Source: Ruminococcus sp. (GTDB lineage: Bacteria; Bacillota_A; Clostridia; Oscillospirales; Ruminococcaceae). From it: a stretch of 64,000 nucleotides of DNA. Under the pieces are notes generated by a model, which was not told the DNA's origin, made no database searches, and was given only the letters and a program-made list of their open reading frames with translations. Below, in pieces: positions 61,758 to 64,000 of this stretch. Numbering within the stretch: position 1 is the stretch's first letter; every line of letters starts with the position of its first letter. Position numbers and translations under genes: made by a program. The DNA is taken from contig NZ_JAIKXF010000023.1 of assembly GCF_024684275.1 (NCBI RefSeq), positions 16,509 to 80,508 on the forward strand, in the 5' to 3' direction.

Positions 61758-61786
61758 ATAATAGCATATCTCAGGAAAATTGTCAA
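61758..61786 (-). promoter_or_regulatory. Promoter of the dCMP deaminase gene
   Basis: On the minus strand TTGACA (61786-61781), 17-bp spacer, TATTAT (61763-61758) preceded by TGC. Confidence 0.75.
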
Positions 61787-61819
61787 TTGGTGAGCAGAAT
61801 TTGCAGAAACTGCTTATAA

Positions 61820-61850
61820 AAAAACGCCCGACAGCATATGTCGAGCGTTT
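61820..61850 (-). terminator. Terminator after tRNA-Gln
   Basis: On the minus strand AACGCTCGACA (61849-61839) pairs with TGTCGGGCGTT (61833-61823) around TATGC, followed by T-run. Confidence 0.9.
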
Positions 61851-61855
61851 CAGGA

Positions 61856-61927
61856 TTGGGGCAGCGGGATTTGAACCCACGAATGCAGGAGTCAAAGTCC
61901 TGTGCCTTACCGCTTGGCTATACCCCA
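61856..61927 (-). tRNA. tRNA-Gln (anticodon TTG)
   Basis: 72 bases. The acceptor stem is TGGGGTA/TGCCCCA with discriminator A, the anticodon stem CAGGA/TCCTG around CTTTGAC (anticodon TTG), and the T-arm GTGGGTTCAAATCCCGC. CCA is not encoded. Confidence 0.97.
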
Positions 61928-61942
61928 AAAACTCACTAAAAT

Positions 61943-61971
61943 ATTATAACAAAAAAACAAACATAAATCAA
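61943..61971 (-). promoter_or_regulatory. Promoter of tRNA-Gln
   Basis: On the minus strand TTGATT (61971-61966), 17-bp spacer, TATAAT (61948-61943), about 15 bases before the tRNA 5' end. Confidence 0.8.
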
Positions 61972-61984
61972 GTCTTTGGGATAT

Positions 61985-62455
61985 TTATTTTTGTTTTAAC
62001 ATAGGCTTTTCCATGTTGTCAAAACACAGATAATCGCCGTTTTTGGTCTTTATCGTGCAGTATTCCTTGAAAGTATAGCCGTATTTGAGATATATCGCCT
62101 TTGCGGGCAGTGATACGGAAAGCTCAGCCGTATGGTAGTTCTCGGCGATACGCTCCTCGGCAAAGCGCAGGAGAGCTCCGCCAAAGCCGCGTCCCTGATA
62201 CTCAGGAAGCACAAAAAGCCGGTTTATCTCGTTTTTTTCGGTGGTGACAGTGCCTGCTGCCTGTTCACTGTCGGTATACAGCAGAAAAACATCGCCGTTT
62301 CTTATATCGCGGAGAATACTCTCGTCACTGTGATGGGTGAGAAAGAAGTCAACAGCTCCTGTGGGATAATAATGGGGATAGACAGCCCTAATTGTCTGCT
62401 GAGTTATATCTTTAACGGTTTCAAAGTCCGATTCCGCAGCGGCAACTATTTTCAT
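61985..62455 (-). CDS. GNAT-family N-acetyltransferase
   Basis: 156 residues. The acetyl-CoA loop reads VLPEYQGRGFGGALLRFAEE (motif A, Q/RxxGxG/A), preceded by EINRLF and followed by LSVSLPAKAIYLKYGYTFKE (motif B). Family members acetylate small amines or proteins; the substrate is unknown. Its start overlaps the tcdA stop by 4 bases, so they are coupled. Confidence 0.9.
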   Translation of the reverse strand: MKIVAAAESDFETVKDITQQTIRAVYPHYYPTGAVDFFLTHHSDESILRDIRNGDVFLLYTDSEQAAGTVTTEKNEINRLFVLPEYQGRGFGGALLRFAEERIAENYHTAELSVSLPAKAIYLKYGYTFKEYCTIKTKNGDYLCFDNMEKPMLKQK

Positions 62456-63213
62456 GTGTCTTCCTCCTTTGAAGCATTTTTTACGATGTCCTTGATGACC
62501 TCGCCTGCGATTATAAGTCCAACTACTGAGGGCACAAATGCCACAGAAGCAGGCGTGGAGCGCCTTGAAGCGCCATTTCGCATATCAGTCTTGCCTGAGC
62601 CGTCGTCAACAGCCTGTCCCAGCGGCGTAAGAGGCTCCTCCTTAGAGTAGACGACCTTCAGCTTTTTTATACCGCGGCGCTTCAGCTGATAACGCATGAC
62701 CTTTGCAAGAGGGCAAACCGAGGTCTTGTATATATCAGTAACCTCAAACCGCGTCGGATCCAGTTTGTTCCCTGCGCCCATTGAGCTGATAACGGGAACT
62801 CCTGCTGCTTTTGCCTGCATTATTATCTCGATTTTGCCTGTGACAGTGTCGATAGCGTCCACAACATAGTCGTACTGTGAAAAATCGAGCTTATCGGCGG
62901 TTTCTGGCATATAGAACATCTTGTGGCAGGTCACCTTGCAGTCTGGATTGATGTCGTGTATGCGCTCTGCCGCTGCGTCGGCCTTGTACATACCAACAGT
63001 GCTGTTAAGGGCGATTATCTGGCGGTTTATATTGGTGACGCAGACTTTGTCATCGTCGATGAGGTCAAGTGCGCCTACTCCTGAGCGGGCGAGAGCTTCT
63101 ACGGTATAGCCGCCCACACCGCCTACGCCGAATACGGCAACACGGGAATTCGCCAGTATATCCATAGCTTCTCCGCCGAAGAGAAGCTCAGTTCTTGAAA
63201 AACGATCGGACAT
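62452..63213 (-). CDS. tcdA: tRNA threonylcarbamoyladenosine dehydratase (TcdA/CsdL type)
   Basis: An E1-like (ThiF/MoeB) enzyme that cyclises t6A37 in tRNA with ATP. ATP-binding VFGVGGVGGYTVEALARSGV, LIDDDKVCVTNINRQIIA, YVVDAIDTVTGKIEI, SSMGAGNKLDPTRFEV and CPLAKVMR are all present, which separates it from MoeB. 253 residues. It lies in a minus-strand pair of GNAT-tcdA-GNAT genes. The 12-base gap to the GNAT gene upstream suggests one transcript. Confidence 0.92.
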   Translation of the reverse strand: MSDRFSRTELLFGGEAMDILANSRVAVFGVGGVGGYTVEALARSGVGALDLIDDDKVCVTNINRQIIALNSTVGMYKADAAAERIHDINPDCKVTCHKMFYMPETADKLDFSQYDYVVDAIDTVTGKIEIIMQAKAAGVPVISSMGAGNKLDPTRFEVTDIYKTSVCPLAKVMRYQLKRRGIKKLKVVYSKEEPLTPLGQAVDDGSGKTDMRNGASRRSTPASVAFVPSVVGLIIAGEVIKDIVKNASKEEDT

Positions 63214-63225
63214 AGTATTGCTCCT

Positions 63226-63699
63226 TTATATCTCTCTGAACTTCTCCAGACGGTAAAGCCTTTCCTCATCAAGCTCTGCAATGCCGTTTTTGTAGTCGTA
63301 GCCGAACTTTCTGTAGAACTGGCAGCCTGTTATGGACGAGGGTATCTCTATACGCTTTGCACGAAGAAAGTACTCGTCATTTTCGAGAGTTTCCATGATG
63401 AGTCTGCCTACGCCCTTGCCCTGATACTCGGGGAGAACAAATATAGTGAACAGACTGCTCTCATCTTCCTTGCCCCAGTAAGGACCGATAGCTCCGCAGC
63501 CGATGATAGTATCGTTATCCTCTACTACATAAAAGTGCGTCCAGCTGGCGCGTTCGAGGATATTCTGAGGCTGCATGATTTTGACCCACTCTTCCATGGA
63601 CTCGGCAGGGTAGTCCTTAACGTTGGATATTCTGATAGTTTTTATGACAAGAGCCGAAACTGCTTCTGCGTCGGCTGTTTCAAATCTTCTTATGTTCAT
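63226..63699 (-). CDS. GNAT-family N-acetyltransferase
   Basis: 157 residues. Motif A is FVLPEYQGKGVGRLIMETLE, with FYRKFGYDY for motif B. ATG 63699 follows AAGGAG by 7 bases; a TTG at 63705 is too close. Although also a GNAT, it is only distantly similar to the one at 61985. The substrate is unknown. Confidence 0.9.
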   Translation of the reverse strand: MNIRRFETADAEAVSALVIKTIRISNVKDYPAESMEEWVKIMQPQNILERASWTHFYVVEDNDTIIGCGAIGPYWGKEDESSLFTIFVLPEYQGKGVGRLIMETLENDEYFLRAKRIEIPSSITGCQFYRKFGYDYKNGIAELDEERLYRLEKFREI

Positions 63700-63730
63700 G
63701 ACCAAGCTCCTTCCGAAATAAATTGAAAAA

Positions 63731-63757
63731 AAGAGCGCTCCTTTAAGGAACGCTCTT
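63731..63757 (-). terminator. Terminator after rpmB
   Basis: AAGAGCG (63757-63751) with the complementary arm 63737-63731 (CGCTCTT on the minus strand), continued through CC/GG, then a T-run on the minus strand. Confidence 0.85.
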
Positions 63758-63774
63758 AATTTACCGTTACATGA

Positions 63775-63960
63775 TCAAGCTCTCTCGATCTTGCCTGAAC
63801 GCAGACATCTTGAGCAAGCATAGATATGACAAGGAGTACCCTTGACGATAGCCTTTACGCGCTTTACGTTAGGCTTCCATGTTCTGTTGGAACGTCTGTG
63901 TGAGTGGGAAACCTTGATACCAAAGGTTACGCCCTTTCCGCAGATATCACATTTTGCCAT
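63775..63960 (-). CDS. rpmB: 50S ribosomal protein L28
   Basis: 61 residues, basic, with MAKCDICGKGVTFGIKVSHS, RTWKPNVKRV and C-terminal CSRCLRSGKI. The Cys pairs CxxC and CxxC suggest the zinc-binding form. AAGGAGGTGCAACCTA precedes the ATG. The promoter lies close to or beyond the window end. Confidence 0.96.
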   Translation of the reverse strand: MAKCDICGKGVTFGIKVSHSHRRSNRTWKPNVKRVKAIVKGTPCHIYACSRCLRSGKIERA

Positions 63961-64000
63961 TAGGTTGCACCTCCTTAACTAACCTGTAAAAATACAACAT

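Noticed and set aside
61722..61928. 69-residue N-terminal extension of the dCMP deaminase
   Set aside because: It is read through the tRNA-Gln gene and the deaminase promoter. The ATG at 61721 has a good ribosome binding site.
1..64000. CRISPR array, prophage, insertion sequence with transposase, integrase or rRNA operon
   Set aside because: None was found. No transposase, integrase, phage structural or cas-like proteins occur, and no regular repeat-spacer series was seen.

Overview
The window looks like a chromosomal segment of a cellulosome-forming, Gram-positive gut or rumen bacterium of the genus Ruminococcus (R. flavefaciens-like). The evidence is six dockerin-bearing secreted proteins with Thr-rich linkers, a low-to-mid GC Firmicutes gene order (infC-rpmI-rplT; yhbY-nadD-yqeK-LCP-rsfS-leuS; yqeG-aroQ-M24 peptidase-efp), near-consensus sigma-A promoters (TTGACA, 17 bp, TATAAT) and intrinsic terminators after most transcription units. 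The species call is inference; the genus call rests on dockerin sequence and gene order.

Layout. 1-1032: 3' end of a dockerin enzyme with a CBM3-like module. 1236-3380: a membrane-anchorless FtsH-like protease and SpoIIR. 3377-4795: autoregulated-type infC-rpmI-rplT operon, with an AUU start inferred for infC. 4872-16577: housekeeping run trmH-type methylase, dprA, topA, trmFO, plsX, rnc, radical SAM, smc. 16641-25485: ftsY, rdgB, yhbY, flavodoxin-type protein, nadD-yqeK fusion, LCP protein, rsfS, small membrane protein, leuS. 25678-29146: rpsU, yqeG, aroQ, Xaa-Pro peptidase, efp, acidic zinc-ribbon protein.

29529-36627: first plant-cell-wall block: GH43-CBM22-like-dockerin, a divergent secreted protein with a duplicated unrecognised domain plus dockerin, and a beta-helix enzyme with CBM6 and dockerin. 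36728-43294: an anion-type transporter, then a three-gene unit of M13 metallopeptidase lipoprotein, FtsX-type permease and ABC ATPase behind two tandem consensus promoters. 43329-44206: TetR regulator divergent from a DUF1858 protein with interlocked promoters and a large inverted repeat. 44251-48338: minus-strand cell-surface glycosylation cluster. 48339-49055: gene-free, with a 139-bp nested inverted-repeat element and a second hairpin array. 49056-51440: TPP riboswitch, thiD, thiC. 51597-54276: two-rubredoxin flavoprotein, flavodoxin-ferredoxin protein, HU and a histone-like Lys/Ala protein.

54594-60324: second plant-cell-wall block: a PL1-PL9 double pectate lyase and a GH26 mannanase, both with dockerins. 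60363-63960: radical SAM protein with a structured leader, dCMP deaminase, tRNA-Gln, two GNAT acetyltransferases, tcdA and rpmB, all minus strand.

Together the carbohydrate genes cover cellulose, xylan/arabinoxylan, pectin and mannan, and their dockerins fall into three sequence classes, which suggests docking to different cohesins. The most interesting unexplained signals are the leader of the radical SAM gene at 60363-61112 (an 11-codon leader ORF, a possible pseudoknot and a helix covering the ribosome binding site), the interlocked TetR/DUF1858 promoter region, the duplicated-domain dockerin protein and the nested-repeat element.
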